Of a stretch of DNA of 64,000 nucleotides, positions 1-10,896 are shown one piece after another. Position 1 is the stretch's first letter; each line of letters opens with the position of its first letter. Source of the stretch: Entonaema liquescens (taxonomy: Eukaryota; Ascomycota; Sordariomycetes; Xylariales; Xylariaceae); the NCBI GenBank assembly GCA_902805475.1, contig CADCSX010000023.1, positions 3,410,001-3,474,000 on the forward strand, in the 5' to 3' direction. The notes beneath the pieces were generated by a model. That model searched no databases, was not told the origin of the DNA, and saw only the letters and a list, made by a program, of their open reading frames with translations. The translations under genes were made by a program, and so were the position numbers.

Positions 1-79
1 CCCCGCCAAAGCATCTGTCACATGTTCTATAATTATGTCGATATGGTGCTCATAGCTAATGCTCGGTTGGTTGCTATAG

Positions 80-1213
80 ACGGCTGTGCTCTCGCCGAGT
101 GTAAGGAACAGCGCTGTCCGAAGAAGAACTCGCCATACTGTAATAACCACGCCTGCAGCGTTAGGGGCTGCGACCAGCCGCGGCAAAGCCCAGGTCTCGT
201 ACGTATCGTTTGGGTGTTTCTTTGCTTCCCTTCTTTGAAAAACGAAACGGTTGGATGGTGTGAAAATTCAGTCTCACCACTCTGACCACATCCAATATCC
301 CTCAAACTCTCACCTCCCTAACAAAAATCAACCAATCAATAAATAACTAACCTCATCATCATCAGTGCTGCCGCCAACACACCTGTCATAACCGGAACTG
401 CACAAACTGCATCCCCACCGCCTTTTCCCCTCCTCTACATCTTCTCCTCCGCCCCCACCCCCAGACCCCCGTACTACTGCCACGGACACCAAGTCTGCCA
501 AGCCGACGGCTGCGAGTCCCTCGTATTCCACGACATATCCCACCGGCCGGCCAAGTATTGCTTCCGCCACTTCTGCGCCTTGTCCGCGACCTGCGAGGGC
601 CAGCGCGTGGAAGGCGACGGCGCGGAAGCCGTAAGTACCCTTCCCCTCTATCCTTCCTCATAACTAACCCCCTCCCTCCCCTCAGTGCCGCGACCACTCC
701 TGCGCCCTGCACCCAACCTGCCACAAACCCCGCACCTCCCCGACCACCCACAGCCTATTCTGCTCTGAACACGGGTGCGCGGAGCCCGCGTGCCGGAAGC
801 AGACGTACGGCGACAACAACAACGGGGCGGGGGCAGTGTCTGGTGCGCGGACCACATGTGCATGGCGGCGCTACTACGACAAGCGGATTGCGCGAACCGC
901 CGCGAGGGCTCGGCTGCGAACCCCGTGTACTGCGCGGACCACGGGCCGCGATCGAGGTGCCGCTGGCGGCGAGCCGGCGGGGGACGGCGTGTTTCCGCAG
1001 AGGAGGAGGGGGCGATTTTGTGGGTGTCGGGGGTGCGGATGGTGACGATGACGACGATGATGATGATGGCGATGGAGGCGATGAGGACGATGAGAGTGTT
1101 ACTGACGGGTGTGGTGGAGGAGGAGGTGGTGGTAGTGGCGGTGGCGTAGGGGTAGAGATAGCAGCTTGTATTCGTGGTAGTACTTGTGATTGTGGTGGTG
1201 ATAAGAAGAGATA
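80..1213 (+). CDS. cysteine-rich repeat protein, function unknown, 5'-partial, probably frame-broken
   Basis: I do not recognise the family. The 5' part lies beyond the left edge; a branch-like GCTAAT and the acceptor CTATAG end an intron at 79. The readable exons carry a repeated pattern of the type YC-x2-H-x-C-x4-C. It appears near 110-170 (YCNNHACSVRGC), 366-410, 475-630 (YCHGHQVCQADGC, then YCFRHFC), 686-800 (CRDHSCALHPTC, FCSEHGCAEPAC) and 838-945 (WCADHMC, YCADHG). A clear 55-nt intron spans 631-685 (GTAAGT...CTCAG), and another runs from about 200 to 365. The repeats change reading frame near 411-475 and again near 823-840, beside a G5 run, so a continuous protein cannot be read. An acidic Asp-rich and Gly-rich tail follows in a third frame and ends at 1213. 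The Cys/His spacing suggests metal-binding or disulfide modules; that is inference. Real coding is likely, the exact model is not. Confidence 0.45.
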
Positions 1214-1587
1214 GTAAGGCTGAAGTAGGAAAACGCCCTATTGAATAGATAGGTAGATAGACTGACAAGATTTATTAACCCGACGATTCCCTATTCTGTC
1301 TAGTCACTCAACTGAAAAGGAATACTAAACATGCACACATAGGTGCTTCAACAATTGGAATTGCCTCGCCTACACTGGATGAATGAAAACATGATTTTGT
1401 ATCCCCTGCGTAAACTCGTCAGATAAGTCTCCTGTGCCCTTACTATCCCCCTTAATAATACAATCCTCATAAACCTATGATTCCTACACAGCCATGTGAT
1501 AGACACCCGTAACCAATAAACACCATCTAATAACCGTAAAGTCCCGTCGTAGTATAAAGCAAGTGTGTGTAGCAAGATGATGTCTCA
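1214..1587. other. convergent intergenic spacer
   Basis: This stretch lies between the ends of the cysteine-rich gene and the MINDY gene, which point toward each other. It is AT-rich and should hold both 3' UTRs. I see no gene or repeat in it. Confidence 0.6.
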
Positions 1588-4377
1588 TTACATTACAATG
1601 CAGTCCTTTTCTTTTCCGCCTCCTGCTGGTGTAGCGGTACTTCCAGCAGGGACGGGAGGTGCGCCCGGACGTCCCCTCACGGGTGTACTGGGCCCAGCGT
1701 TGTTTTGTCCGCCAAACGGAGGCCTGCCTCTAGGAGTCGCGCTCGCGCTACTTGGACTACTTTCTGGATGACTTGGGTGCCCAGCGGGCGGTACATATGG
1801 AGTTGACTTGGAAGCTTGTTCATAACTGGGTGGTGCGTCGTCTCCATGATCATCCCCGGGCCGATGTGTTGTCGAAATTGGAGGAATCAAGGACCTAACT
1901 TGCTGTGCCGGCCTCCCTCGACTGGATATCGTGCTCGTGGAATGGTTGGCTGAACTAGTCCTGAGGGGCGGTGATGGACCGCTGCCGCCCCTACCCATGG
2001 AACCACGTGGATTGTGGCCGCCGCGGCCTGGAGCACCTTGCCGACCTTGCTGCTCAATAAACTGCTCAGACAGTTGGCTTTCACGGCGGCGAGCGGCTTG
2101 CTCTGCGCGATGTCTTTCCTCTTCCTCTTCTTGCAACTGCAAAGCCAGAGCTAAGTCTCTATCTTCTTGCTCGTGTTTCGGCGAAAGCGGAGTGCTAGGA
2201 CCTGCTTCGCTAGCCCGGCTATTCCGTGATCGCCGACTCTGAACTGTTTGCCATGCGCCCCCTTGCGAATTGCTACTTGAACCTCCTGGTACATCCCAGG
2301 CACCTGGGGCATTTCCGGATGATTTCTGGTGCTGAGGGCCTCCGACTATACGGAAGTCGCCAGAAAAGAACTCAGTCCGTTCGCCTCGAACATCTACTAA
2401 AGACTCCCAAACGACTTCGTCATGTGTATAGTAGCCAGCGTCTGTTACCAAAGTAAATAGTTTTTGCGTTTGAGGATGTCGGTATAGAGTAGAAAAGTGA
2501 TCATTTCGAAACAGAATCGATACTGTCCCAGGTCGGATTGCTTTGGTGATTACCTCAAGACCCCACGGTGTGAGTTGCGTAGCCGAAGTACTCAGGAAAG
2601 ATTTTATGATGATAATATCCTGATAAAGTTGCTGCTCTTGTTCGGTCAGGCCCTCTTCTGAATTACTGAGCTTATCTTCCAATTCTTCTTCTCGAAACAA
2701 TATGCTCTGCGCATCATCGTACGAGGATGATTGTCTAGTGAAAGAATCGTATACCGGATCGTCTCTTGGAGGAAGCCAGCCGTGTATCAAGGGAATGGAA
2801 AACGTAGCATAAAGCTTCATGTCCCGAGTATTTTCAAAAGTCCCCGGAATAAGGTCTGTTTGAGTTGATTTTTGGACATGCAAGGGAGAAGAATCAGAGC
2901 TTGGGATAAAACGCGGGTTGACGTTCATGCCGGTGTGAAGGCCTTGAAGAAAACCATATAGTTCGGTCATATCTGGTAAGGATACTTCCGGGTTGGTATG
3001 CCGGTGGGTCATCAACTCATCAACAATAGCTTCGAGGAGAAAGTTCAAACTGATTTGTTCGCGAGACCTTAAGGTCTCAACCAGGTTCGAATTCGTCTGA
3101 TGAGCAGGAGTCGTCAGAGTAAGCGCATTGACAAGCGCTACCAGAGGACAAGGGCCATTAGCGTTCTGTACAAGTATAGGCGATCTTCGCGGGTTCTTTG
3201 CCGCCGTAGCATCAAACCAGCTAATATTCTTAATCTGATATGTTTCTGATTTACTCGCGGTGCCTGGTGATTGCCGTCTGGGAGGTTGCGGCGGTGGTCT
3301 TTCGGTTGACGCTCGCCGCGGGGGCAAAACTGGTGGCACTGATGGTACCTCTGTCGTAGGAGCTGCTGTCGTAGGATGCATTTCTTCCTTAGGTTTCTCA
3401 TCATCTGCGTCTATAAAGTTTTCCCAGGTACTTTGCTTTGATAGAGTTCCCGGTTCTGGTTCCGGTATTGGCTCATGGTCAATCAAGTTCCAGCCATCAA
3501 CAGTCTCCGATTGTACATGTGATGTTGGTAAATCCGGCTGTTTCCCCTTATTGTTGGATCCAAGATCGTCCCATGCATGCTGGTCGTCAAGTATTTCTTC
3601 CGCCTCATGAGATCTCTCCGGTAGTGGTTGCAATGAAGGATTTGGAGGCGTATCATTCCACGGTTGGGGTTCCCCTTCGATATGTAAAGGCAATAGGCCA
3701 GAGGAATCCGACATGGGTCCCGTAGAAGGTGCTCTAGATGGCGCGCCCGAGTCCCAGACATTGCTCTTAGACTCCTGATCGGACAAAGGCGGTGCCGGTT
3801 GTAAAGTATTAGAGGATCTAGATTCACCGAGCGCCGGCTGCCAGGGATTTGTATTCGTTTCGGGCTCGGAAATATGGAGTTCAGCTAACGCGCCCGTAGG
3901 CACAGAAGCAAGAGGAGGCGCAGGAGGAGGGTTCGCAGGCGCTGCTGGTGGTTCTTGGTTGGTAGTTGAGTTGGCCTGTACCGGCTTCCGTTTGAAAGGA
4001 TTCGTTTCGAACCGTGCCCCTCCCGGCCAGAGAGCTTTCGGCATTTCATCCAATTTAATTTTGGGTTCTGTTACAGGATTGGCGCCGTTATGCTTATCGC
4101 GATCATCCCAGGGATTGTCTTCGTCGTTACGATAGGTAGCGCCTGGTTGAAGCGCGTGGGGTATATCTTGTGATGTATTATGGTTTCCCGAGTCCGCAGT
4201 GTTTGTGACACTTTGGTGAGATACGACAGGATCCTCTTTCGCCCATACTCTAGCTGATTCTGATTCGGAATCGCTGGGAGGCCACAGTTCCTGTCTTACA
4301 CCTTGTATGCTAACCGCGGGCGGAGGTGTATTGGTGTTCGCCGAGGAACCATCAGGAAGCGGCTTTCGTGCGACCAT
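1588..4377 (-). CDS. MINDY-family deubiquitinase (DUF544/FAM63-like) with UIM and C-terminal CaaX box
   Basis: A single-exon gene of 929 residues. The MINDY catalytic core starts near residue 390 (NISWFDA) and contains the motif QNANGPCPLVALVNAL, with the predicted nucleophile Cys410. The general base is His627 in RNDHFSTLYRH, followed by TDAGY. MINDY enzymes are cysteine proteases that prefer K48-linked polyubiquitin. Residues 1-380 are disordered and rich in Pro and Ser, with repeated NPW/WDD-type acidic-aromatic motifs. After the core comes a ubiquitin-interacting-motif-like helix (DLALALQLQEEEE, about residue 740), then a low-complexity Gly/Pro/Ser tail. The protein ends KEKDCIVM, a CaaX box; the terminal Met favours farnesylation, implying attachment to a membrane. 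It is transcribed divergently from the 5-alpha-reductase-like gene. The start at 4377 is the first ATG of the open frame, in the context ACCATGG. The family call is firm; membrane targeting is inferred. Confidence 0.93.
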   Translation of the reverse strand: MVARKPLPDGSSANTNTPPPAVSIQGVRQELWPPSDSESESARVWAKEDPVVSHQSVTNTADSGNHNTSQDIPHALQPGATYRNDEDNPWDDRDKHNGANPVTEPKIKLDEMPKALWPGGARFETNPFKRKPVQANSTTNQEPPAAPANPPPAPPLASVPTGALAELHISEPETNTNPWQPALGESRSSNTLQPAPPLSDQESKSNVWDSGAPSRAPSTGPMSDSSGLLPLHIEGEPQPWNDTPPNPSLQPLPERSHEAEEILDDQHAWDDLGSNNKGKQPDLPTSHVQSETVDGWNLIDHEPIPEPEPGTLSKQSTWENFIDADDEKPKEEMHPTTAAPTTEVPSVPPVLPPRRASTERPPPQPPRRQSPGTASKSETYQIKNISWFDATAAKNPRRSPILVQNANGPCPLVALVNALTLTTPAHQTNSNLVETLRSREQISLNFLLEAIVDELMTHRHTNPEVSLPDMTELYGFLQGLHTGMNVNPRFIPSSDSSPLHVQKSTQTDLIPGTFENTRDMKLYATFSIPLIHGWLPPRDDPVYDSFTRQSSSYDDAQSILFREEELEDKLSNSEEGLTEQEQQLYQDIIIIKSFLSTSATQLTPWGLEVITKAIRPGTVSILFRNDHFSTLYRHPQTQKLFTLVTDAGYYTHDEVVWESLVDVRGERTEFFSGDFRIVGGPQHQKSSGNAPGAWDVPGGSSSNSQGGAWQTVQSRRSRNSRASEAGPSTPLSPKHEQEDRDLALALQLQEEEEERHRAEQAARRRESQLSEQFIEQQGRQGAPGRGGHNPRGSMGRGGSGPSPPLRTSSANHSTSTISSRGRPAQQVRSLIPPISTTHRPGDDHGDDAPPSYEQASKSTPYVPPAGHPSHPESSPSSASATPRGRPPFGGQNNAGPSTPVRGRPGAPPVPAGSTATPAGGGKEKDCIVM

Positions 4378-5695
4378 GGTGGTATTTCGGCCAAGTCAAT
4401 ACGGCCGAATTGGCTATTTCTCTAATCAATTTCGAGTCAGGTTGGGTGAAATAGACGTTTTCGAGCAGGTAATCTCGCTAACTTGGCTAACGTGGAAATG
4501 GTTAACAATCATAAAGCTCGGGATTGCGTCATTACTGTAGTTGGTCCGTTTAGAATAAGCTGTGGCACTGGAGAAAGCACTTGGAGTAAAAAACTTGGAG
4601 TGAAAAAAAACTTGGATGAGGGTATACAATCTTGTTTTGTTGTTTATATACCGATTTCTAGTGTTTATATCTTTAGGAGATGGGCTAAGAGCGAATAGTG
4701 TGTAAATGTTTGTTAAGGTTGTTAAGGTTGTTAAGGTTGAATAGGTAAGGTAGATAAGTAGGTATGTAGGTAGCTAATACCAGGCAACAGAATAGTGAGA
4801 GTTCGGTGCTCGGTACTTTTAGAAAAACAAGTGGATGGCTTGAAGTGACAGAGTGAGTTGCAAGGGTCTACGTTTGAAGCTGACTGAAAGCAAACGGTTG
4901 GCCAATGATGTAACGTCACTAGAGACGAAGCTAATCCTTGGAAGTGAAGAGGGATGAATAGTGGCGGTGGCGGGCAGCTAGAGTCGTCAGCTATTAGCCA
5001 CAACGACTATGATTCAGCCACACTTAGCCCAAGCAGTTTTGTAACCATGACAGGGTTCTCCATGAACTCGAAGCGAGTCTTGAATTTAAACCGGAAGTAA
5101 ACATTTACTAGATTTAACCTATTTTAGCCTTCGGTGACCTTTCCTACCTCCCAGCAATCAGAATATGGAGAATGTCTAAATAGTAGGTATCAGCTATTTA
5201 TTCATATTTCATGTGTTCGTGAGGTATTATTATATAATATTATATAATGTACGCTAAGTACAATTAGCATAGCCATCACTTCCCTAAACCTTTACATCAT
5301 CGCTACTATTAAACTTCTGACCTGACTATCCTCTACAGGTACCAACATAACACTCGCGCTCCCCGCATTCTAGGTATCAAAGTGGAGTGTGGGGTTCAGG
5401 GGTATTAATCTGATCTATTACATGCATCTAATATACCTACCTCCTTAGCTACATGAGCCCAACTTTGTTGTAGGTGGGCGAGCTGGAACAGAACCTATTC
5501 AGAATAGTGTCGGAGATTCACTTTCGCCATCTTCCGATCAGACCATCCTTACCCAAGCTCATGTTACATTGATGAAATCACTTAATGATAGCAATATTTA
5601 TTCCTCCAAAAATCCTGTCTCCTCTCTATTTGTAGTAAACAATTCATCCCCAATATTCGATATTCGAGTCGCTCATAATCACTACTTCACTCACC
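4378..5695. other. divergent intergenic region, MINDY / 5-alpha-reductase-like genes
   Basis: About 1.3 kb of AT-rich DNA containing the two 5' UTRs and promoters. It includes a 9-bp tandem repeat at 4711-4739 and an AT-rich palindromic patch near 5227-5248 (TTATATAATATTATATAA). No convincing gene is visible; the short frames here have no family character. Confidence 0.5.
4711..4739. repeat. tandem 9-bp repeat, about 3 copies
   Basis: Three copies of TGTTAAGGT lie head to tail, followed by TA-rich GGTA/GTAGGTA variants to about 4775. It lies in the promoter region upstream of the MINDY gene. Confidence 0.85.
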
Positions 5696-6606
5696 ATGGC
5701 TATTGTACAAGATTGGCTCCCAGCGAGTCAGGAAAACTACGAGAAGATCCTATTTTGGTGGAAACTATACCCTCTGGTATGACCATATCGTCTAATTCTT
5801 ACCTGCATCAGCACTAATCATCCACTTAGCTGGCATCTTTCCAATGGATTACTTCGTGGTATGGTATGGGGAAAACCTCAGTTCAGAGCAAGTTCAACCT
5901 ACCTGGACGAATTGCCTGGGCGACAATGGAGATTCCCGGCTTTACCACCCTCTTATATATCATGAGCACCCTTCCAGCTCAGCACGGCATTGAAGACCTA
6001 CCGTGGCAGAACAAAGTTCTTGCTGGCCTCTTCGTCATTCATTACACTTACCGTGCTGTCATATTCCCAGTTATCCAGCCGTCCATGTCTCCCATCCACG
6101 TGCTCGTCTGGAGTAATGCTATCATCTTCCAACTATGCAACGCCACCTGCATAGGTAGCTGGCTAGCAGCATACGGCCCAACCACTCAGGAAGATTGGAA
6201 AGCTCAGAACTGGTCCGTTCTACAATTCTCACTCGGTCTTGTTCTCTTCTACGTTGGACTTGCTGCAAACTACTTCTCTGACGAGGAATTGAGAGAGATA
6301 CGTCGCAGTGAGCTCCGACGTCAAGCCAAACTAAAGAAGCAGGGCAAAACTGTCGACAAGCATTACGAAGTTCCACAGAATGGGTTGTTCAAGTATATGC
6401 TCTATCCCCACTACTTCATGGAATGGGTCGAATGGCTTGGGTACTGGATTGCCGCTGGTATCTCCTGCACCCCCGCGCGATCTTTCTTAGTGAACGAGTT
6501 TTTTGCTATGTTACCCCGCGCTGTATCCGGTGGGAAGTGGTATAAAGAGAAGTTCGGAGAAGATAAAATTAAGGGAAAATACGTCATTATTCCCGGAGTC
6601 TATTAA
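5696..6606 (+). CDS. steroid 5-alpha-reductase-family membrane protein (3-oxo-5-alpha-steroid 4-dehydrogenase C-terminal domain)
   Basis: Two exons, 5696-5776 and 5830-6606, joined across a 53-nt intron (GTATGA...CTTAG) in phase 0, give 285 residues. The start sits in CACCATGGC. The protein has several hydrophobic segments and the family signature near the C-terminus: YPHYFMEWVEWLGYW, then GKWYKEKFGEDK and a hydrophobic end (YVIIPGVY). In this family these parts contribute to the NADPH site and membrane core. Members reduce the C4-C5 double bond of 3-oxo steroids or act on polyprenols or long-chain enoyl substrates in the ER. The fungal member could have a sterol, lipid or secondary-metabolite substrate, which the sequence does not settle. 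Length is close to the usual 260-300 residues. Confident on family, not on substrate. Confidence 0.9.
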
Positions 6607-7288
6607 TACTCCTTTGCCTCACGCAACTCGAGGCCTTCGGTTGTTAGATCTGGTTTGCGACTAAGCATGCGATTCAGTTATGAATGGATAACCCCTATGG
6701 TTTGAGAATATTTAATTACTAATCTTATAGTTATACATGTCTATCGTCCCCCCTGAATATTTCAATCGTCTAATTCTCGTCTCTTGGGTTCTAAGCTACG
6801 GCGACATTTCGCTACCTGTTTCGTCTCGCCTGCCGTAGAATGGCCTGGTAATCTGCAGACAACTGCCTAACATCTGGTATTACGCGAAGGGTCCATAATA
6901 CGCTTCTCTTAAATCTATTTCTATGCCTTGGATACCCTCTTCTATGTTCCTAAACAAACCTAACACACAACCTTTAACTAACATCAATGACACATGATAG
7001 AACAAAATCATTGGCCAACAACGTCTTTGTACGTTTAGAAACATAGCTGGAACAACCCCTAGACACGTTGTCCAGTTGCGTTGTCGGCTTTAAAGGCATA
7101 ATCAAGCTGTTACACCGTGGAATAAAAATAGAAGGGATATAAGAGTGGCCATACATTACTCAAGGTGGAGAAAGTTAAGCTTCCTTTGGATATCTACTGA
7201 TTTACTCTACCTACCTGACCTAACACTCTCCTTTCCTATATTTGTGATAGGTACATCAAATTCATAAATAGAGAATCTATTTATCACA
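6607..7288. other. intergenic spacer
   Basis: AT-rich DNA between two genes on the same strand, holding the 3' UTR of the reductase-like gene and the promoter of the histidine-phosphatase gene. A CT-rich run just before the start codon is typical of fungal 5' UTRs. Nothing else is seen. Confidence 0.5.
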
Positions 7289-8311
7289 ATGAGTGCAACC
7301 ATTCACATAGTTCGCCATGCCCAGGGTCCTCATAATGTTTCATCCCAGGCCGTTCAGTCCCGTGATCCGTATCTCACTGCCGAAGGGCTGCAGCAATGTG
7401 CACACGTCCAACGGGAGTTTCCTCATACCCTCGACTATATCATCTCATCTCCACTGAGACGAGCAATCCAAACTGCCTTAATTGCTTTTGCGCCCGCCGT
7501 CGGTAATGGACTGCAAGTTGAGCTGAACGCAGACCTACGGGAGCTGGGTGGTTATCCATGCAATCTCGGAGTGAATGTCCGAACACTTGAAGATGAATTT
7601 GCGGGTTTGATTGATGGGGCGAATCTTGAAGAAGAATGGTTCAACGACGGAGCGTCTAACGAGGCCGTTCATCTCCACGAGCGTGCTCGGCAAGCGAGAA
7701 ATGATATTCGAGAAATTGCCCTGCACTGGATCGAGAGTAAACACCCTCCTAAGGACGTACACATCGCCGTCGTCACGCACTCAGCATTTATACCGTATCT
7801 CATTAACGAGTTCGGTAAGGGCTACTTCCGTAACGCGGAATGGAGATCGTACATGTTCAGTGATATCAGAGGAACGGATAACGTGGCTGGGCTTGTAGAA
7901 ACGGCGGAAAGTCTGAAGCGGCGTAATGCTCCGGTACCACAACTATTCCCAAACCAGTCCAATGCGGTGAGCTTTGTAGAGACGAGTCATCCGCTGGCAG
8001 CTTCGCCCTCGATACAACCGCCGCTAGGAGATGGCTCTTCGTTTTTTTCACAGATAGGATTAGGTGGTTCTCTTTTTTCACATCCAAGAACAGCCACCAC
8101 ATCTTCACTTCAAACGCAGCCAACAACAGCCGCCACGTCTACGCCTGATGCGGGGTCAGCATCACTCTTCACGTCTTTATTTCCTCAGGAGCCAGTGAAA
8201 ACCGCTAGGTCTTCGCTTCCAACGCAGCCAGTAACACCCCAGCCGGCAGCTGACTGGAAGTTTCTCCCAGAAAGCTCTTCGGAGGAGGAGGAAATGGTCG
8301 ATTACAATTAA
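7289..8311 (+). CDS. histidine phosphatase superfamily (phosphoglycerate-mutase-like) protein
   Basis: A single exon of 340 residues. The catalytic RHG-type motif is at the N-terminus: IHIVRHAQGPHN, with the phospho-acceptor His10. The second arginine motif follows at about residue 54 (SSPLRRAIQTA). A conserved acidic residue lies in LRELGGYPCN, and the second catalytic His is in VVTHSAF near residue 164. These identify the branch of small fungal histidine phosphatases that act on phosphorylated metabolites rather than glycolytic mutases. After about residue 220 the protein is low-complexity, rich in Ser, Thr and Pro, with an acidic end (ESSSEEEEMVDYN); the enzyme domain therefore occupies the first two thirds. 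The substrate cannot be told from sequence. Confidence 0.92.
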   Translation: MSATIHIVRHAQGPHNVSSQAVQSRDPYLTAEGLQQCAHVQREFPHTLDYIISSPLRRAIQTALIAFAPAVGNGLQVELNADLRELGGYPCNLGVNVRTLEDEFAGLIDGANLEEEWFNDGASNEAVHLHERARQARNDIREIALHWIESKHPPKDVHIAVVTHSAFIPYLINEFGKGYFRNAEWRSYMFSDIRGTDNVAGLVETAESLKRRNAPVPQLFPNQSNAVSFVETSHPLAASPSIQPPLGDGSSFFSQIGLGGSLFSHPRTATTSSLQTQPTTAATSTPDAGSASLFTSLFPQEPVKTARSSLPTQPVTPQPAADWKFLPESSSEEEEMVDYN

Positions 8312-10582
8312 GTCAGTTGGCCTTTGTCAGCGAGTGCGTCAATGCGGTGATCTCTCCCGTGCCCTGGGTTGGAGTTGTAACGAAAGGGAAAAAAGGGAGA
8401 TGGAGAAAAGTCTCGCTGGTAGGAGTTGACAACTATGTCACGATGCTTATGCCTTGCTAGATTAGGTAGTCATATACTAAGATAATAGTAATACCTAATA
8501 AAGGAGTCTTACCACTTTACTACATGGATGCCCTGGAGTCTTCGGTTTCGAAATAAGTAATATCCCTGCTTCCTCACTAGAAATACGTGGATTCGAGCGT
8601 GTTGCTTGATAATATACCCTGGTTGAAGCGTCGTAGAGAATATATATATTCTATATTGCTGAACTGCTAGCTACCAATTTTTCCATTTCTTAGGACCCTG
8701 CCTCGGTAACTCCTCAGGCCAAGCCACACAGGGGCTTATTCCCATACGAATCACCACCCAGGACTTGCAAGTCGTAACCCTCCTGAGAATGCGGGGGTTG
8801 GTACGCTTATCCAGATATTAATAGGTAGAAGTGTGTTCAATAGTAGTATCAGGGATCAGGATGAGATATCTCGAACAAAGCGTAAGCTCATATAGTTAGG
8901 TAAGTTACCTAAAGGATCCCGCGGAACAATGGGGTTGTTTCTGTATCTTTTAGCCCCACCTTGTAATAAGCAAAGGGCAAATATATAGAATTTTTAGGTG
9001 TTTATTCTTTGTCACCTTTATACTAGGCACTGAGATGGGTATTTCTGTTACAGTGCTAAGTTTACAAGAGATACAACGGCATTACCTTCGAGTGACTAAT
9101 TCTCTCGCGTTCTTTACAAAGTAGTTTACTCAGGTTAGATAGAGAAGAGCGAGAATGAAAAGTCATATTTAGAAATATTAATCATCTAGATATAAATCAT
9201 TCGGGTCCTTTCCATTAACATGTAGGGATTGGGTTTGACATAGGTTCATCTGAGAAGTCTAGTGTGTACTATATACGGATGATCGGCCTTGGCGAGGCGA
9301 CCCATCATAGGTAGTGCACGATACCCCTGGCACCATCCAGCACCTCACTGCAAGCTATATCGGGATATGCGCGTAACCAAAAGTCCCCGATACCCTGATC
9401 GGCTTCGACGATGACATCGTTTCACTCCCAGAAACTAATATCCTAGATATCCGTCATATGAGGCTTACTTGGGACTAAAGTTATCGCAATGCTTTTCATT
9501 TTACGCTCCTTCACTATGGATTTGTAATGTCAGTCAATGGCGCCATTAGCCAGTCTAATGTGGTGACATTTACTTGCGCCGGATGTGGTTTCGGAAAGTT
9601 GACCGCCATCACCGTAGATGTTAGTCCCATTTATGACACCTTTTTACGCCACTGGCGGTGAGGCAGCTGATGGAGTACCCATAAGGCATCAGTTGTGTTA
9701 TGGGACCAATCGCTGAGGAACATAACACCCTTATCATCGCCATGTGGTGTTGGGCATGGTCCGTTGATAGCAGTACCACCAAATATAGCATTCTAGGCCT
9801 GCCAAGCCAAGTGCCTGTGGTTACATCTGTGCCCATACTTTTATTTTCTTTTTCAAGCGGTATGTCATTGTTGTAGGGCGCTCAGAAGTTCTGGAAGAAG
9901 GTGGTGCAAAAATTGTATTCATGAGGTTTGCATCTCTTCAGTGCCTACTTATCACTATCAACTAAGGAAACCCTTATGATTGGTAGAATAAAATGTTAGC
10001 TTTCACATACTTTGTCCGGTTTATAAAGTCGAATAAAGTTTCTGCTCCCAGTCGGGTACCTGACTGTTAACGTCCGCTCAAGTGCAGGGCTTAGATGTGA
10101 TAGTGGCTTTCTAGTTCCTAGTATAGACCTAAAACTAATATACATACATCATAAACTTGTACAAAAATGAGGTCACGGTAACAAAATATTTTGAAGCAAA
10201 TAATATTCGGGGTTCTCTCTAGGTAGGTAGTATCTGGCCTAAATTTCCTCACACAAACCCATTATATTGGGAATGTCCACATAATAGGTATAACTAGCTC
10301 AAGTCTTATTACCACCTACCTATAGTTCCAGAAACGATACAATTATGGATCAGAGAAGAGTTCTTCGACTATACCTAGTTTCCAGAAACCTGGTAGAAAC
10401 TAATACTGACCCCGTTACGAACATTTGGGTCCTATAAAAACCATCTCCCATTATTCTTCATGAAATGGTAAGCTTCCACTTTCAGGCAGCCGAAGAATTT
10501 ATTCTAAAATTTCTGCCCAACTTCGACAAGACGCCCTTTTTTGCTATAATTGTGGTCTGATGCAGGGTATTACAATTACCAG
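8312..10582. other. AT-rich gene-poor region
   Basis: About 2.3 kb without a gene I can support. TA-rich, with scattered short GGTAGGTA-type words near 10218 and 10313. A short frame at about 9699-9878 (+) has protein-like composition but no recognisable family and could be a relic. Confidence 0.5.
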
Positions 10583-10584
10583 TA

Positions 10585-10655
10585 TTAGTGCTGTCTACAC
10601 AAGTTCGACGTAGCACCCCCAAGGGGGTGCTGCGCATTGATTAAGGAAACGGGCA
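10585..10655 (+). repeat. left terminal inverted repeat of the MITE, with nested hairpin
   Basis: 71 bp, the exact reverse complement of 10826-10896. The nested palindrome AGCACCCCC-AA-GGGGGTGCT lies at 10612-10631. Confidence 0.95.
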
Positions 10656-10825
10656 AGATTCGGGATTTAACCGAAATACTTCCGAATAAGCGTATTTCCC
10701 ACGTATTTTGATATATCTTATGATATTTCATAAAATTTCATTATTCTTTTTCCTTTTCCAGAATTAGCAAGGGTCGGAATAACTTCTTATTGGTATTCAA
10801 AGTTTGGTACGCTATCCCTAATTAC

Positions 10826-10896
10826 TGCCCGTTTCCTTAATCAATGCGCAGCACCCCCTTGGGGGTGCTACGTCGAACTTGTGTAGACAGCACTAA
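10826..10896 (-). repeat. right terminal inverted repeat of the MITE, with nested hairpin
   Basis: 71 bp, the exact reverse complement of 10585-10655. It carries the same nested palindrome, and the flanking TA is at 10897-10898. Confidence 0.95.

Larger units (their letters stand above)
10585..10896. mobile_element. MITE, 312 bp, TA target-site duplication, 71-bp perfect TIRs
   Basis: A complete non-autonomous DNA element. Both ends are flanked by TA (10583-10584 and 10897-10898), the target duplication of Tc1/mariner-superfamily elements. The outer end reads TTAGTGCTGTCTACAC on both sides, inverted. The 71-bp terminal repeats match base for base over their whole length, and the 170-bp centre is AT-rich and non-coding. 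Each TIR also contains its own perfect palindrome, AGCACCCCCAAGGGGGTGCT. Perfect TIR identity suggests recent insertion. No transposase is present in the window, so a related element elsewhere must supply it. Superfamily assignment rests on the TA duplication alone. Confidence 0.9.

Noticed and set aside
9620..9880. Overlapping short frames with protein-like composition on both strands
   Set aside because: No family match, no start and splice context, and in AT-rich desert; kept only as a possible relic.
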